In this document: positions 27,321-36,568 of the stretch, piece by piece
How the letters are laid out: each line of letters opens with the position of its first letter
How positions within the stretch are numbered: the first letter of the stretch is position 1
Assembly (NCBI GenBank): GCA_963704595.1
Contig: OY969922.1
Coordinates: 558,001-622,000 of the forward strand
Source: Acuticoccus sp963704595
GTDB lineage: Bacteria; Pseudomonadota; Alphaproteobacteria; Rhizobiales; Amorphaceae
Length of the DNA stretch: 64,000 bases
Direction of reading: 5' to 3'
Translations under genes and position numbers: made by a program
The notes under the pieces: generated by a model
Databases searched by the model: none
Seen by the model: only the letters and a program-made list of their open reading frames with translations
What the model was told of the DNA's origin: nothing

Positions 27321-27352
27321 TTGACAATCTTCGAAGTTGGAATAGCATTCCA
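27321..27352 (+). promoter_or_regulatory. Promoter with IclR-box-like palindrome
   Basis: TTGACA (27321-27326) is followed after 16 bases by TAGCAT (27343-27348). The -10 is embedded in TGGAAT-AGC-ATTCCA (27338-27352), a perfect 6-3-6 palindrome of 15 bp. It closely resembles the known IclR consensus TGGAAAT-N-ATTTCCA. The operon it precedes contains an iclR-type gene (31563), so autoregulated repression is the simple reading. Confidence 0.6.
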
Positions 27353-27413
27353 TCTTGAGACAACGATGATCGCTGCCGCACCAAGCAGGCCGCGACAAGG
27401 GGAGCGAAGCGCG

Positions 27414-28271
27414 ATGGCCGATGCCGCCTCGACTTATGTCGACACGGACCACCGAAGCACGGCTGCGGATACGGACGAGCCGGTCCGCGCCCGCTCGGCG
27501 TTGTCGCGTGCCATCCGGCTCATCGCGTGGAACCTGCTTCCGCCGCTCACCTTCATCGGCCTCGGCTTCCTCTGGTGGGGCTCGATCAAGGTCTTCCAGA
27601 TCCCGGCCTACCTGCTGCCGACGCCCGGTGCCGTCTTCCAGCGGCTCATCACCGACGCGGGGCTGCTCTGGGACAACACCCAGATCACGCTTACCGAAAT
27701 CGTGCTCGGCTTCGGCCTCACCATCGTCAGCGCGATTCCGCTCGGCCTCTTCATCGCGCTGTCGCCGCTCGGCAAGCAGATCGTCTACCCGCCGGTGATG
27801 CTGCTCCAGCTGGTGCCAAAGATCGCCGTCGCGCCGCTCTTCCTGGTGTGGCTCGGCTTCGGGATCGAATCGAAGGTCGTCCTCACCATCCTGATGACGT
27901 TCTTCCCGCTCCTGATCGCCTCGATCAGCGCGTTCCAGATCCTCGACACACGCTACCTCTACCTCACGCAGTCGATGGGCGCGTCGACCTGGCAGACGTT
28001 CAGGTACCTGCGCTTCCCGGCGGCGCTGCCGATCATCTTCTCGGGCATCAAGTCGTCCGCGACCATCGCCGCCACCGCCGCAATCGTGGCCGAGTTCGTC
28101 GGCGCCAACAAAGGCCTCGGCTACGTGCTCCTGCGCGGGACAAGCACGCTCGACCTCGACCTGACGTTCGCCGTGCTGGTCGTCCTCACCGTCATCGGCC
28201 TCGTCATCAACTACCTGGTCGAGTTCGCCGAATGGCTGCTGACGCCATGGCAGCGGGCCAGCCGCAGCTGA
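27414..28271 (+). CDS. ABC transporter permease (SsuC/TauC type)
   Basis: A 285-residue inner-membrane protein with six hydrophobic segments and the cytoplasmic EAA loop near residues 180-210 (YLYLTQSMGASTWQTFRYLRFPAALP). The ATG at 27414 follows AAGGGGAG with good spacing; an ATG at 27366 is also in frame. First gene of the 27.4-37.5 kb operon. With the binding protein at 28332 and ATPase at 29848 it forms a nitrate/taurine/NMT1-type importer. Confidence 0.9.
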   Translation: MADAASTYVDTDHRSTAADTDEPVRARSALSRAIRLIAWNLLPPLTFIGLGFLWWGSIKVFQIPAYLLPTPGAVFQRLITDAGLLWDNTQITLTEIVLGFGLTIVSAIPLGLFIALSPLGKQIVYPPVMLLQLVPKIAVAPLFLVWLGFGIESKVVLTILMTFFPLLIASISAFQILDTRYLYLTQSMGASTWQTFRYLRFPAALPIIFSGIKSSATIAATAAIVAEFVGANKGLGYVLLRGTSTLDLDLTFAVLVVLTVIGLVINYLVEFAEWLLTPWQRASRS

Positions 28272-28331
28272 GGCGGCGCCTCAGCCCTCCACCACAACAA
28301 TAACAACAGCTTCAACGAGAGAGAGACACCA

Positions 28332-29333
28332 ATGGGTATCCACCGTCACGTCCGGCTGGCAGGCCTCGCCGCCGGCTCCGCACTCCTCATCTCCAGCGCG
28401 GCGTTCGCGCAGGACAAGGTCGACTTCCAGCTCAACTGGATGGCCGGCGGCGCCAACGCAGGCTTCGCGGCCGCAAAGGCCGAAGGCTTCTACGCGGACG
28501 AGGGCCTCGACGTCACCATCGAGCAGGGCAACGGGTCGGCCAACACCGCGCAGCTCGTCGCCAGCGGGCAGGCCGGCGTCGCCTATGCCGATGCCGTCGC
28601 CGTCAGCCAGCTCGTCGCCAAGGGCGCGCCGATGAAGGTGGTCGCCACGGTCTACCAGTCGAACCCGAACGAGGTTCTGGCGCTGAAGAAGACCGGCATC
28701 GAGTCGTTCGCCGACCTCAAGGGCCACACCGTCGGCGTGCCGGCCGGCTCCTCGCAGACCACGATGCTCCCGCTGCTGCTCGACGCCAACGACATGACCG
28801 AGGCCGACCTCGACCTCATCAACATGCCGCCGGCCTCGATGGTGCCTGCGCTCCTCACCGGCCAGGTCGACGCCATCCTCGGCTCGATGGACTCCTACCG
28901 GATCCAGCTGGAATCGCAGGGCGCCGAGCTCACCGGCTTCGAGTTCGCCAGCAACGGCGTGCCGACCGTCTCCACCTCGATGTTCGCCAGCCAGAGCTAC
29001 ATCGACGAGAATCCGGAAATCCTGAAGAAGTTCATCGCTGCGAGCCTCAAGGGCTGGTCGTTCGCGCTCGACAACCCCGAGAAAGCCGTCGCCGACGTGA
29101 AGGAAGTGTTCCCGGACGTCGACCCGGAGCTCGTGAAGGCCGAGCTCGCCGCCATCACCTCGCTCTTCTGCAGCGGTGACGCGAAGTATCTCGGCAAGGC
29201 CGAGCCCGCCCACTGGGAGCGGACGCAGGATCTCCTCTCCAAGGTCGGCCTGCTGCCGGAAGGCGTCGACCCGACGACCTACTACACCAACGAGTTCCTG
29301 CCCGCCGACGGCGAGCTGCGCGCCTGCAACTGA
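28332..29333 (+). CDS. ABC transporter substrate-binding protein (NMT1/THI5-like)
   Basis: A 333-residue secreted receptor with a Sec signal ending in SSAAFAQ. The mature part begins DFQLNWMAGGANAGFAAAK and then EGFYADEGLDV, the NMT1/THI5/SsuA fold signature, followed by GKTVGVP-like GHTVGVPAGSSQT. Substrates in this group include pyrimidine precursors, sulfonates and aromatic acids; the neighbours suggest an organic acid. Confidence 0.9.
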   Translation: MGIHRHVRLAGLAAGSALLISSAAFAQDKVDFQLNWMAGGANAGFAAAKAEGFYADEGLDVTIEQGNGSANTAQLVASGQAGVAYADAVAVSQLVAKGAPMKVVATVYQSNPNEVLALKKTGIESFADLKGHTVGVPAGSSQTTMLPLLLDANDMTEADLDLINMPPASMVPALLTGQVDAILGSMDSYRIQLESQGAELTGFEFASNGVPTVSTSMFASQSYIDENPEILKKFIAASLKGWSFALDNPEKAVADVKEVFPDVDPELVKAELAAITSLFCSGDAKYLGKAEPAHWERTQDLLSKVGLLPEGVDPTTYYTNEFLPADGELRACN

Positions 29334-29378
29334 GGCCCGCACACACGACCCTGACGCCCAGCACCTGAAGGCACTCCG

Positions 29379-29870
29379 ATGACCGACAAGCCGCGACTCG
29401 GCTACCAGTTCGAGGATCTGTTCCTCGGTATGAAATTCCGCAGTCCCGGCCGGACGATCACGGATGCCGACCTCGTGGGATTCGCCGGCCTCACCGGCGA
29501 CTTCTCCGAGCTGCACACCAGCGACGTCTACGCCGCGAAGAGCCAGTTCGGCCGCAAGGTGGCGCACGGGATGCTGGGCCTCGCCTATGCCCACGGCCTG
29601 ATGTGGCCCCGGACGGGCGAGTTCCGCGACATCGCGATCGCCTTCCTCGGAATTTCGGACTGGCGTTTCGCCGGCCCGATCTTCGTCGGCGACACGATCT
29701 TCGTCGAGTACACGCTCGCCGAGCTTCGTGACAGCAAGTCCAAGCCGACGCAGGCCATCGCCACGTTCGACGTGGAACTCGTCAACCAGGACAAGGCCGT
29801 GCTCCAGCGTGGCCGCAAGGCCCTCCTCGTATCCAAGGTGCCCCTCGATGCCGTCGCCGCTTCCCAGTGA
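29379..29870 (+). CDS. MaoC family dehydratase
   Basis: A 163-residue single hot-dog protein. The hydratase-2 motif appears as GLTGDFSELHTSD (about 37-49), with catalytic Asp and His in the usual spacing, and GRKVAHGMLGLAYAHGL follows. It would hydrate an enoyl-CoA or related thioester, which fits with the crotonase and CoA-transferase in the same operon. Confidence 0.88.
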   Translation: MTDKPRLGYQFEDLFLGMKFRSPGRTITDADLVGFAGLTGDFSELHTSDVYAAKSQFGRKVAHGMLGLAYAHGLMWPRTGEFRDIAIAFLGISDWRFAGPIFVGDTIFVEYTLAELRDSKSKPTQAIATFDVELVNQDKAVLQRGRKALLVSKVPLDAVAASQ

Positions 29871-30723
29871 GAACGGGCGCCCCGTGAGCGCCCCGGTCGA
29901 GCCCGCCGTCAAGTCGGGCCAGCCGATCGAGATCAACGCCGTCACCAAGGTGTTCGGCGTCGAGATGGCGAAGCCGTTCCGCGCGCTGAAGACGATCAAC
30001 GCGTCGATCAAGGCGGGCGAGTTCGTCTCCGTCGTCGGCCCGTCCGGCTGTGGCAAGAGCACGCTGATGCTGATGGTGGCGGGGCTCCTGTCGAAGACCA
30101 CCGGCGAGATCCTGGTCGGCGGCACCCCCGTCACCAAGCCGATCACCGACGTCGGCATCGCCTTCCAGGACCACCTCCTCCTCGACTTTCGCACCGCGCT
30201 CGACAACGTGACGCTCCACGCCGACATCCGCGGGCTGCCCAAGGCCGAGATCGAGGCGCGCGCCAAGGAGCTTTTCGCCCAGCTTCGCCTCGAGGCGGCG
30301 ATGTCGAAATATCCACGCCAGCTTTCCGGCGGCATGCGCCAGCGCGTCTCGCTGATCCGCACGCTGGTGCACGAACCCTCCGTCATCCTGATGGACGAGC
30401 CGTTCGGTGCGCTCGACGCGCTGACCCGGCTTCAGGTCCGCGCGGACCTTGAGGCGTTGTGGATGCGGCGCCGGCCGACCGTGCTCTTCATCACCCACAG
30501 CGTGGAGGAAGCCGTTGGCCTGTCGGATCGCATCTTCGTGATGAGCCCCAGCCCCGGCGAGGTCGTCGAGGAGATCACGGTCGAGCTGAAGCGCCCCCGG
30601 CCCATCGGCCTCGGCGATGCGCCCGAGTTCGCCCATTATGTCGACCGGATCTACCGCCACTTCGAGCGGATGGGCGTCCTCCACGGCATGAGCGTTCCCG
30701 GCCAGCCGACCGAGGCGAACTGA
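29848..30723 (+). CDS. ABC transporter ATP-binding protein
   Basis: A 291-residue ATPase from ATG 29848, which follows AAGGTG and overlaps the MaoC stop; GTG at 29884 is an alternative. Walker A GPSGCGKST, signature LSGGMRQR, Walker B VILMDEPFGALD and the H-loop THSVEEA are all intact. It energises the permease at 27414; insertion of the maoC gene inside the transporter operon ties uptake to metabolism. Confidence 0.92.
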   Translation: MPSPLPSENGRPVSAPVEPAVKSGQPIEINAVTKVFGVEMAKPFRALKTINASIKAGEFVSVVGPSGCGKSTLMLMVAGLLSKTTGEILVGGTPVTKPITDVGIAFQDHLLLDFRTALDNVTLHADIRGLPKAEIEARAKELFAQLRLEAAMSKYPRQLSGGMRQRVSLIRTLVHEPSVILMDEPFGALDALTRLQVRADLEALWMRRRPTVLFITHSVEEAVGLSDRIFVMSPSPGEVVEEITVELKRPRPIGLGDAPEFAHYVDRIYRHFERMGVLHGMSVPGQPTEAN

Positions 30724-30725
30724 CC

Positions 30726-31502
30726 ATGTCGGGTGACGCGCTCCTCCATGTCGAGGCGAGGGACGGGATTGCGGAAATCGCGCTCGACGCGGGGCCGCTC
30801 AACCTCGTCACGCGGCCGTTCCTGCGGGCGCTTAACGGCGCCGTGCGGGAGCTTGGCGTGCGTCCCGACATCCTGTGCGTCATCCTCCACGGCGGCGCGG
30901 GCCGGGCGTTCTGCGCCGGCAGCGACATCAAGGAATTTGCCGGCATCAAGGCCGACGCCAGCGAGAAGAAGATCCTCTTCGAGGACATGGTCCTGCGCGC
31001 CCTCGCCGCTCTGCCGATGCCGACGATCGCGGCCATCGACGGCCCCGCTCTCGGCGGCGGCCTCGAGCTGGCGCTGGCGTGCGACATCCGCATCCTGCGC
31101 GCCGGCGTATCGGTCGGGCTGACGGAGGCGCAGCTCGGCGGCCTCGGCGGTTCGGGCGCGGTGCGCCTCACCCATCTCGTCGGCCCGGCGCGGGCGAAGG
31201 AAATGCTCTTCACCGGCGAGCCGATCAGCGCCGAGCAGGCGCTCGGCTGGGGCGTCGTCAACCGCATCGCCGAGGGCTCCGCGCTCGAGGCGGCGCGTGC
31301 GATGGCCGCGACGATCGCGAAACGCGGCCCCGTCTCCAACCGCGAGGCGAAGAAGCTCGTCGCCGCCGCGGTGGACCTGCCCGCAGGCGCCGCGCTGTCG
31401 GCCGCCAACGAGGCGCAGCAGAAGATCTTCGATTCCGCCGATCTCGACGAAGGCGTCGCCGCGTTCTTTGCCAAGCGCGCGCCGGCGTTCAAAGGTCGAT
31501 GA
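30726..31502 (+). CDS. Enoyl-CoA hydratase/isomerase family protein
   Basis: A 258-residue crotonase-fold enzyme from ATG 30726. The oxyanion-hole motif AFCAGSDIKEFAG (about 61-73) and the second oxyanion segment DGPALGGGLELALACDIRI (about 104-122) are clear. The usual first catalytic Glu region reads TEAQLGGLGGSGAVRL. It could hydrate or isomerise a CoA thioester made by the CoA-transferase at 32429. Confidence 0.9.
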   Translation: MSGDALLHVEARDGIAEIALDAGPLNLVTRPFLRALNGAVRELGVRPDILCVILHGGAGRAFCAGSDIKEFAGIKADASEKKILFEDMVLRALAALPMPTIAAIDGPALGGGLELALACDIRILRAGVSVGLTEAQLGGLGGSGAVRLTHLVGPARAKEMLFTGEPISAEQALGWGVVNRIAEGSALEAARAMAATIAKRGPVSNREAKKLVAAAVDLPAGAALSAANEAQQKIFDSADLDEGVAAFFAKRAPAFKGR

Positions 31503-31562
31503 TGCGCGCGCACCGCAGGGCCCCGTGGTCGCCGCAATCGCAACCGGGTCGGAAGAACCGCC

Positions 31563-32400
31563 ATGTCACACGTTCCCGCTGAGCGCTGCCTCTCGATCGT
31601 CCAGCTCCTCGCCGAAAGCGCGGGGGAGATGACGCTTGGCGAAATCGCGGACCGGCTTGCCGTGCCCAAGAGCGGCGTCCACCGCCTCCTCAGCACGCTG
31701 GTGGACTTCGGCTGGGTCGAGAAGGACCCGGTGACGAGCCTCTACCGGCTGACCATGCGCCTCGCCATCGTCGGCCAGCGCTTCTACCTCGCGACCGGCA
31801 TCCCGGACGCGTGCCAGCCGCACCTCGACGCGCTCGCCCGCACCTCGCGCGAGTTCGTCCGCCTCTCGGTGGTCGACGGCGAGGACCTCGTCTGGGTCGC
31901 GAACGCGCAAGGGGCGAGCGTCGGCCTCGTCTACCAGCCCTCGCTCGCGACCGACATCGTCCCCCTCCACGCCACTGCGTCCGGCAAGCTGTGGCTCGCG
32001 ACGCTGCCGACGGAGACCGCGACGCGCCTCGCGCTCCGCGCCGAGCGGTTCGGCCACGTCGATGCGCACGGGCCCAACGTCGTCCGCACGGTCGAGGCGC
32101 TGCTGCGCGAGATCGAGACGACGCGGCAAGGCCGGCTACGGCGTTGCCGTCAACGAGGGCGAGCCCGGTGTCTCCGCCGTCGCGGTGCCGGTCCGCACGC
32201 AGCCGGGCGGCCCGATCGCGGGCACCGTCAGCGTCGCGGGGCCGAGCCTGCGGATGACCGCGACCCGCCTTGCCGAACTCGTGCCCGTCCTCAACGAAAC
32301 CGCCGAAGCGCTCGCCGCCGTCTGGCCGCTGCGCGCGCGCACCCGCGTCGCGCTCGCTGCCGCCGCCACCGAGCGCGAGCTCATCCACCATGCCCGCTAG
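31563..32400 (+). pseudogene. IclR family regulator, frameshifted
   Basis: The winged HTH (GEMTLGEIADRLAVPKSGVHRLLSTLVDFGW, about 20-50) and first half of the effector domain lie in one frame. From about 32125 homology continues in the next frame (KAGYGVAVNEGEPGVSAVAVP). Removing one base in ACGCGGCAAG (32121-32130) restores a 278-residue IclR protein. It is the local regulator candidate for the palindrome at 27338-27352. Either a sequencing error or recent loss of repression. Confidence 0.82.
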
Positions 32401-32428
32401 GCCCGACGCCGCGAGAGGAAACCGTCCG

Positions 32429-34027
32429 ATGCAAGTCGTCACCGCTGCCGAGGCAGCCGCCCTGGTCAAGTCCCGCGACAGCGTTCTCGCCAGCGGTTCG
32501 GGCGGCGGCCACGCGATCCCCGAGGCGTGCCTCGAGGCGCTGGAGGCGCGCTTCCTGGAAGGCGGCGAGCCACGCGACCTGACGCTCATCCACGTGGTCG
32601 GCATCGGCGACCGCAAGAGCAAGGGCGCCGCACGGTTCACCCACAAGGGGATGCTGAAGCGCTCGATCACCAGCGCGCTGATCGATGCCCCGTCGCTGAT
32701 CCCGATGGCGCAGAACGACGAGATCGAATCCTACACCCTGCCGCAGGGCGTGCTGTCGCAGATCATGCGCGACATGGCGGCGGGCCGGCCGGGCCTCATC
32801 ACCCGCACGGGCCTCCACACCTTCATCGACCCGCGCCAGCTCGGCGGCCGCCAGAGCCCCAGCGCGAAGGAAGACCTCGTCGAGCTGATGGAGATCGACG
32901 GCAAGGAATGGCTGCGCTTCAAGCCCTTCCCGCTCGACGTCGTGTTCCTGCGCGGCACGACGGCCGACGAGGACGGCAACATCACGATGGAGGAGGAGGC
33001 GATCCTCGGCGAGATGATCTCGTGCGCGCAGGCCGCACGCCGGAACGGCGGCATCGTGGTGGTTCAGGTCAAGCGGATGGCCAAGCGCGGCACCCTCCCG
33101 CCCAAGAGCGTGAAGATCCCCGGCATCCTCGTCGACTATGTGGTCGTCGATCCCGAGCAGCGGCAGACCTACGCCACCCACTACAGCCCGAGCTATGCGG
33201 GCGAGCTGCGCGTCCCGCTCGACGGGATGAAGCGACTGCCGTTCAACGAGCGCAAGGTGATCGCCCGCCGCGCCGCGATGGAGCTGACACCGCGCGCGAT
33301 CTGCAACCTCGGCGCCGGCATCTCCACCGGGATCTCGGCGGTGGCGGCGGAGGAGGGCATCCTCGACGAGATGGTGCTCACCAACGAACAGGGCTTCATC
33401 GGCGGCGCCCCGCTGACGGGCGTCGATTCGGGCGCGGCGGAAAACTACATGGCCGCCGTCGACCAGCCCTACCAGTTCGACTTCTACGATGGCGGCGGGC
33501 TCGACTGCGCCTTCCTTTCGTTCGCCGAGGTCGACCCCAAGGGCAACGTCAACATCAGCCGCTTCGGCTCCAAGATCGTCGGCGTCGGCGGGTTCATCAA
33601 CATCAGCCAGAACGCGAAGAAGGTCGTGTTCTCGGGCACCTTCACCGCCGGCGGGCTCCAGATCGAGTGCGGCAACGGGCGTCTTGCCATCCTCACCGAG
33701 GGCAGGCTCAAGAAGTTCGTCTCGGCCATCGAGCAGATCTGCTACAACGCGGTGTTCGCCGAGGAGGAGGGCCGTCAGGCCATCTTCGTCACCGAGCGCG
33801 CCGTGCTGCGGCCGCGCGACGGCGAACTCGAGGTGTTCGAAATCGCGCCGGGTGTGGACCTCGAGCGCGACGTCATCGCCCAGATGAACTTCCGCCCCCG
33901 CATCGCGTCGGACCTGCGCGAAATGGATGCGCGCCTGTTCGCGCCCGAGAAGATGGGCCTCCTCGCCGACATGCAGAAGAAGCGCGAGACGGCGGACGCT
34001 CGCCCCTCGCTGCGCATGGTCGGCTGA
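32429..34027 (+). CDS. Class I CoA-transferase (propionate/acyl CoA-transferase-like)
   Basis: A 532-residue fused alpha/beta CoA-transferase from ATG 32429. The catalytic Glu that carries the glutamyl-CoA thioester appears as Glu320 in LTNEQGFIGGAPLTG, in the position seen in propionate CoA-transferases (VESG.IGG). The C-terminal half has GGFINISQNAKKVVFSGTFTAGG. It would load CoA onto the imported acid using acetyl- or succinyl-CoA. Confidence 0.88.
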   Translation: MQVVTAAEAAALVKSRDSVLASGSGGGHAIPEACLEALEARFLEGGEPRDLTLIHVVGIGDRKSKGAARFTHKGMLKRSITSALIDAPSLIPMAQNDEIESYTLPQGVLSQIMRDMAAGRPGLITRTGLHTFIDPRQLGGRQSPSAKEDLVELMEIDGKEWLRFKPFPLDVVFLRGTTADEDGNITMEEEAILGEMISCAQAARRNGGIVVVQVKRMAKRGTLPPKSVKIPGILVDYVVVDPEQRQTYATHYSPSYAGELRVPLDGMKRLPFNERKVIARRAAMELTPRAICNLGAGISTGISAVAAEEGILDEMVLTNEQGFIGGAPLTGVDSGAAENYMAAVDQPYQFDFYDGGGLDCAFLSFAEVDPKGNVNISRFGSKIVGVGGFINISQNAKKVVFSGTFTAGGLQIECGNGRLAILTEGRLKKFVSAIEQICYNAVFAEEEGRQAIFVTERAVLRPRDGELEVFEIAPGVDLERDVIAQMNFRPRIASDLREMDARLFAPEKMGLLADMQKKRETADARPSLRMVG

Positions 34028-34065
34028 CCGGCCCGAACGACACGCAAGACAGGAACGGGGACACG

Positions 34066-34785
34066 ATGGCACTGCGCGGGGACGGCGTGCTCGCGATCTG
34101 GAACGGGATCGCGGCCGAGGCGGAGGACGACTTTGTCGCCTGGCACGTGCGCGAGCACATGCCGGAGCGCGTGGCGCTGCCGGGCTTCAACCGCGGCCGG
34201 CGCTACGTCGCGCTCGACGGGTCGCCGAAATACTTCAACTTCTACGAGGCCGACACCGCCGGCGTCTTCTCCTCCGAGGTCTACAAGGCACGGCTCGACG
34301 ATCCGACGCCGTGGACGCGCCAGGTCGTCGCCCACTTCACCGACACCACCCGCACGGCGTGCGACGTGGTGCTGTCGCAAGGCGCGGGCGGCGGCGGGTT
34401 CGTCGAGGCGCTCCGGCTCTCTCTGACCGGACCCCAGGACGCGTTTCTCGCGGGCCTTTCGGATGCTGCGGCGGCGGTCCTGAAGACGCCCGGCATGATC
34501 GGCGTCCACGTCCTGCGCGGGCTGGCGGACGCCTCCAGCGGCGGTTCGGCCGAGAAGGCGCTGCGCTCGGCGCCCGACGCGATCGCCGAATGGGTCGTGC
34601 TGGTGGAAGCGGCCGACGCCGAGCCGCTGCACAGCCTCAGGGGCGGCGCCTTCAGCGGCGAGGCGCTGGCCGCGCTCGGCGCAGGTGGCGCCATCGAACG
34701 CGGAATTTACCGGCTGCAATTCGGCCTCGACCACGACGAGGCGGTCGCGGCACGGACCGAGACAACAAGGAACGAAGCACAGTGA
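34066..34785 (+). CDS. Conserved hypothetical protein, 239 aa
   Basis: It has no signal peptide or TM segments. The N-terminal half (VLAIWNGIAAEAEDDFVAWH, REHMPERV, KYFNFYEAD) resembles EthD/dimeric alpha-beta-barrel (DUF4286-like) proteins found in aromatic and small-acid degradation clusters. The second half repeats a similar pattern (IGVHVLRGL, EWVVLVEAAD), so it may be a tandem duplicate of one ABM-like domain. It overlaps the next FAH gene by 4 bp. Confidence 0.65.
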   Translation: MALRGDGVLAIWNGIAAEAEDDFVAWHVREHMPERVALPGFNRGRRYVALDGSPKYFNFYEADTAGVFSSEVYKARLDDPTPWTRQVVAHFTDTTRTACDVVLSQGAGGGGFVEALRLSLTGPQDAFLAGLSDAAAAVLKTPGMIGVHVLRGLADASSGGSAEKALRSAPDAIAEWVVLVEAADAEPLHSLRGGAFSGEALAALGAGGAIERGIYRLQFGLDHDEAVAARTETTRNEAQ

Positions 34786-35618
34786 AACTTCTGCGATACG
34801 GCGAACCGGGTGCCGAGAAACCCGGCATCCTCGATGCCGACGGCGCGATCCGCGACCTCTCCCCCATCGTGTCCGACATCACCGCCGAGACGATCGCGGA
34901 CGGCGCGTTCGCGAAGATCGCGGCGGCCGACATCAACGCGCTCGAGAAGGTACCGGACGGCGTGCGCATCGGCCCGGCGATCCGCAAGGTCGGCAACTTC
35001 CTCGCCATCGGCCTCAACTACGCCGACCATGCCGAGGAGACGAACGCCGAGATCCCGGCCGAGCCGATCCTCTTCAACAAGGCGCCGTCGTGCATCAGCG
35101 GCCCTTACGACGACGTCATCATCCCCCCGGACTCCGAAAAGACCGACTGGGAGGTCGAGCTCGCCTTCGTGATCGGCAAGACGGCGAGCTTCGTGTCGCA
35201 GGAGGAGGCGCTGGGTTACGTCGCCGCCTACACGATCTGCAACGACATCTCAGAGCGCGCCTACCAGCTGGAACGCGGCGGCCAGTGGATGAAGGGCAAG
35301 TGCTGCCCGACCTTCGGCCCCATCGGCCCGTGGCTCGTCACGCCCGACGAGGTGCCGGACCCGCAGAACCTCTCGCTGTGGCTGGAGCTCAACGGCAAGC
35401 GCGTGCAGGACGGTTCGACCCGCACGATGATCTTCCCGATCGCGGAGATCGTCAGCTACCTCAGCCGCTTCATGGTGCTGGAGCCGGGCGATCTCGTCAC
35501 CACCGGCACGCCGCCGGGCGTCGGCCTCGGCTTCAAGCCGCCGTTCTACCTCAAGCGCGGCGACACGATGCGCCTCGGCATCGAGGGCCTCGGCGTCCAG
35601 GAACAGAAGACCCGCTGA
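34782..35618 (+). CDS. Fumarylacetoacetate hydrolase family protein
   Basis: A 278-residue FAH-fold enzyme starting with GTG 34782 inside the previous stop. Metal ligands are Glu124 and Glu126 (DWEVELAFVIGK) and Asp155 (CNDISERA). GLNYADHAEE (78-87) and the TGTPPGVG turn are also present. Close to the 2-hydroxyhepta-/acylpyruvase branch, it probably cleaves or hydrates the product of the VOC/AroE steps in this operon. Confidence 0.9.
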   Translation: MKLLRYGEPGAEKPGILDADGAIRDLSPIVSDITAETIADGAFAKIAAADINALEKVPDGVRIGPAIRKVGNFLAIGLNYADHAEETNAEIPAEPILFNKAPSCISGPYDDVIIPPDSEKTDWEVELAFVIGKTASFVSQEEALGYVAAYTICNDISERAYQLERGGQWMKGKCCPTFGPIGPWLVTPDEVPDPQNLSLWLELNGKRVQDGSTRTMIFPIAEIVSYLSRFMVLEPGDLVTTGTPPGVGLGFKPPFYLKRGDTMRLGIEGLGVQEQKTR

Positions 35619-35658
35619 CGCCGGGCGGCGCAGCGCGAACCAGAACGGGGACACCACC

Positions 35659-36490
35659 TTGGACACACCGGCAAAGGCCCCGGCGGGCCTCGTGATCGAC
35701 GGCGCAACGACCCTTTACGGGATCGTCGGCGATCCGATCGCGCAGGCCCGCTCGCCGCTCGTCTACAACCCGCAGATCGTGGCGGCGGGGGTCAACGCCG
35801 CGCTGGTGCCGGTGCACATGCCGGCGGCGGCGTTCGACGACGCGATCCGCGGGGTGATGGCCATCGCCAACGTCGGCGGTCTCGTGATGACGCTGCCGTT
35901 CAAGGAGCGCGCGTTGGCGCTCGCCGACCGCGTGCTCGACGTCGGCCGCATGGTCGGCGCCATCAACGCGTTGCGTCGCGAGGCGGACGGGACGTGGACC
36001 GGCGAGATGTTCGACGGGGTCGGCCTCGTCCGTGCCCTCGCCGGCATCGACGTTGCGCCGGCGGGGCGGACGTTCATGCTGATGGGCGCCGGCGGTGCGG
36101 GCAGCGCCATCGCCATCTCGCTGGCGCTCGAGGGGGCTGCGGCGATCACCGTCGCCGACATCGACACAAAGCGCGCCGAACGCCTCTGCGAGCGCGTCCG
36201 CGAGGCGGCGCCCGCCTGCGCCGTGCGGACCGGCACGCCCACGGTGGAGGGCGCCGAGGTTCTCATCAACGCGACCCCCGTCGGCATGGCGCCGGGAGAC
36301 GGGCTGCCCGCCGAACTTGGGGACGCTGCCGGCAGAGCTCATCGTGGTCGACATCGTGCCCAAGCCGCCGGTGACGCCGCTTCTCGCCCATGCCGCTGCC
36401 TGCGGCTGCCGCACCGTCGACGGGGCGGCGATGGTGGAGGGGCAGTCCCGTGCGGTGCTCGAATTCTTCGGGGTCCCCGTCGCGGGCTGA
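35659..36490 (+). pseudogene. Shikimate/quinate dehydrogenase family (AroE-like), frameshifted
   Basis: Starts with TTG at 35659. The substrate-binding SPLVYN (32-37), catalytic Lys82 (TLPFKERA), Asn103 and Asp119 are present, and the NADP site is GAGGAGSAI. At 36319-36322 a run of four G causes a frameshift; with three G the frame continues as ELIVVDIVPKPPVTPLL to the stop at 36490, giving 276 residues. A homopolymer at the site again points to a sequence error. Confidence 0.8.
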
Positions 36491-36568
36491 GAGGCTCCTC
36501 GACAACGCCATGCGCTCCGCTAGGGTCGCGACCGTGGCCCGGTCTCGCGGCCTCGGCGGGAGGACCCC

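Larger units (their letters stand above)
26970..27413. other. 444-bp AT-rich intergenic region
   Basis: No gene is evident. It is noticeably richer in A+T than the flanks. Contents: inverted repeat CGGAAA-C-TTTCCG (27115-27127), a nested hairpin at 27172-27210 and the promoter/operator at 27321-27352 that drives the long operon to the right. Confidence 0.5.

Noticed and set aside
27303..27413. Longer start for the ABC permease
   Set aside because: It would place the promoter and operator inside the gene; ATG 27414 has a good ribosome site.
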